14,926 nt of DNA, taken from assembly GCA_020355945.1 (NCBI GenBank), contig CP070627.1:7808407-7823332 (forward strand). Reading direction: 5' to 3'. A program made the position numbers and the translations under genes. The DNA comes from Candidatus Aminicenantota bacterium (GTDB lineage Bacteria > Acidobacteriota > Aminicenantia > UBA2199). Shown here piece after piece: positions 14,681 to 14,926 of this stretch. The notes beneath the pieces were generated by a model, which saw only the letters and a list, made by a program, of their open reading frames with translations, was not told the DNA's origin and ran no database searches. The stretch's first letter is position 1; each line of letters begins with the position of its first letter.

Positions 14681-14709
14681 AATATAGCATAGTGAAAATG
14701 GAAAATCAA
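14681..14709 (-). promoter_or_regulatory. Probable promoter of the pilN-pilO-dtd unit
   Basis: On the minus strand, TTGATT (14709-14704), a 17-bp spacer and TATATT (14686-14681), within the 42-bp gap after the upstream gene. The predicted start is about 3 nt before the ATG at 14671. Confidence 0.45.
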
Positions 14710-14719
14710 TACTATAGCT

Positions 14720-14926
14720 TTAACAGTTTCCTTCCTGATCATTCTTTTGCTTTTTCATTCGGAGGATTTTCAATCTGGTCTCAACCTCATGACTATGATT
14801 CCAGGAAGAAGCCCGGTCTTTTTCCTGCCATTTCCATCGAAACACCCGCTTGATCTCTTTTTCCTGGTAAAGACTTTTAATGGCCAGTTCCACCCGGTTG
14901 GCTCCATTTACGATTCCCTTATTGTA
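14720..14926 (-). CDS. C-terminal end of an unidentified protein (partial, 5' end outside window)
   Basis: An open frame enters from the right edge and ends at the TAA at 14722-14720, giving the last 68 residues of a protein. They are hydrophilic and strongly charged (NGANRVELAIKSLYQEKE, then an Arg/Lys-rich tail ending QEGNC), with no membrane segment. It is on the same strand as the PilN/PilO-like genes, 42 bp upstream, so it may belong to the same locus. Too little is present to name it, and it is not recognisable as the PilM C-terminus. Confidence 0.5.
   Translation of the reverse strand, partial: YNKGIVNGANRVELAIKSLYQEKEIKRVFRWKWQEKDRASSWNHSHEVETRLKILRMKKQKNDQEGNC

Noticed and set aside
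1..14926. tRNA, rRNA, CRISPR array, transposase or phage genes
   Set aside because: None was seen on either strand; the repeats present lack spacer structure or associated genes.

Overview
The window looks like a piece of chromosome from a Gram-negative (diderm) bacterium of moderate to low G+C. It has no plasmid, phage or insertion-sequence genes. Pointers to the host are a secreted M23 peptidase, paired PilN/PilO-like inner-membrane proteins, a FapA (DUF342) protein, a GT-C membrane glycosyltransferase and an exported ChaN-like protein. Promoters are close to the sigma-70 consensus, and intergenic gaps hold heptanucleotide tandem repeats and a 10-bp-period CACGGA/TCCGTG repeat. An uncultured Acidobacteriota/Aminicenantota-like lineage would fit, but nothing here fixes the taxonomy. 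There are no rRNA, tRNA or CRISPR loci.

Layout. 1-3842 (minus): a large M23-type peptidase truncated by the left edge, preceded by a KamA-family radical SAM/PLP aminomutase with an extra ~200-residue N-terminal region. A long G-rich inverted repeat and a heptamer array lie between them. 4005-5384 (plus): an MFS transporter. It meets a solo PqqD-like protein (minus, 5385-5738) stop to stop. The PqqD gene and the FapA gene (plus, 5856-7232) are divergent, with -35 boxes only 4 bp apart. 7321-8565 (minus): an exported ChaN-like domain fused to a C-terminal PDZ domain. 8566-8927 has no gene but holds two promoters and a dispersed-type inverted repeat. 8928-10562 (plus): a GT-C membrane protein. 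10593-10979 (minus): a small exported protein of unknown function.

11143-12788 (plus) is a two-gene restriction-modification cassette: a XhoI/PaeR7I-like endonuclease followed 8 bp later by a beta-class methyltransferase with a TSPPYW motif. It sits alone between unrelated genes, looks more A+T-rich than its surroundings and is a likely acquired cassette. 12820-14926 (minus) holds dtd (D-aminoacyl-tRNA deacylase) downstream of PilO-like and PilN-like genes, and the 3' end of a further gene at the right edge.

Points most worth a second look: (1) in the KamA-like enzyme, the two aspartates that lysine 2,3-aminomutase uses to bind lysine appear replaced by Lys and Asn, as in glutamate 2,3-aminomutase; (2) the restriction enzyme family and the methyltransferase class do not form the usual pair; (3) three genes (fapA-like, the restriction enzyme, pilN-like) have a -10 box so close to the start codon that their mRNAs should be leaderless or nearly so; (4) a 20-bp G-rich inverted repeat whose two arms are both G-quadruplex motifs, on opposite strands. 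No clearly new multi-gene system was found.
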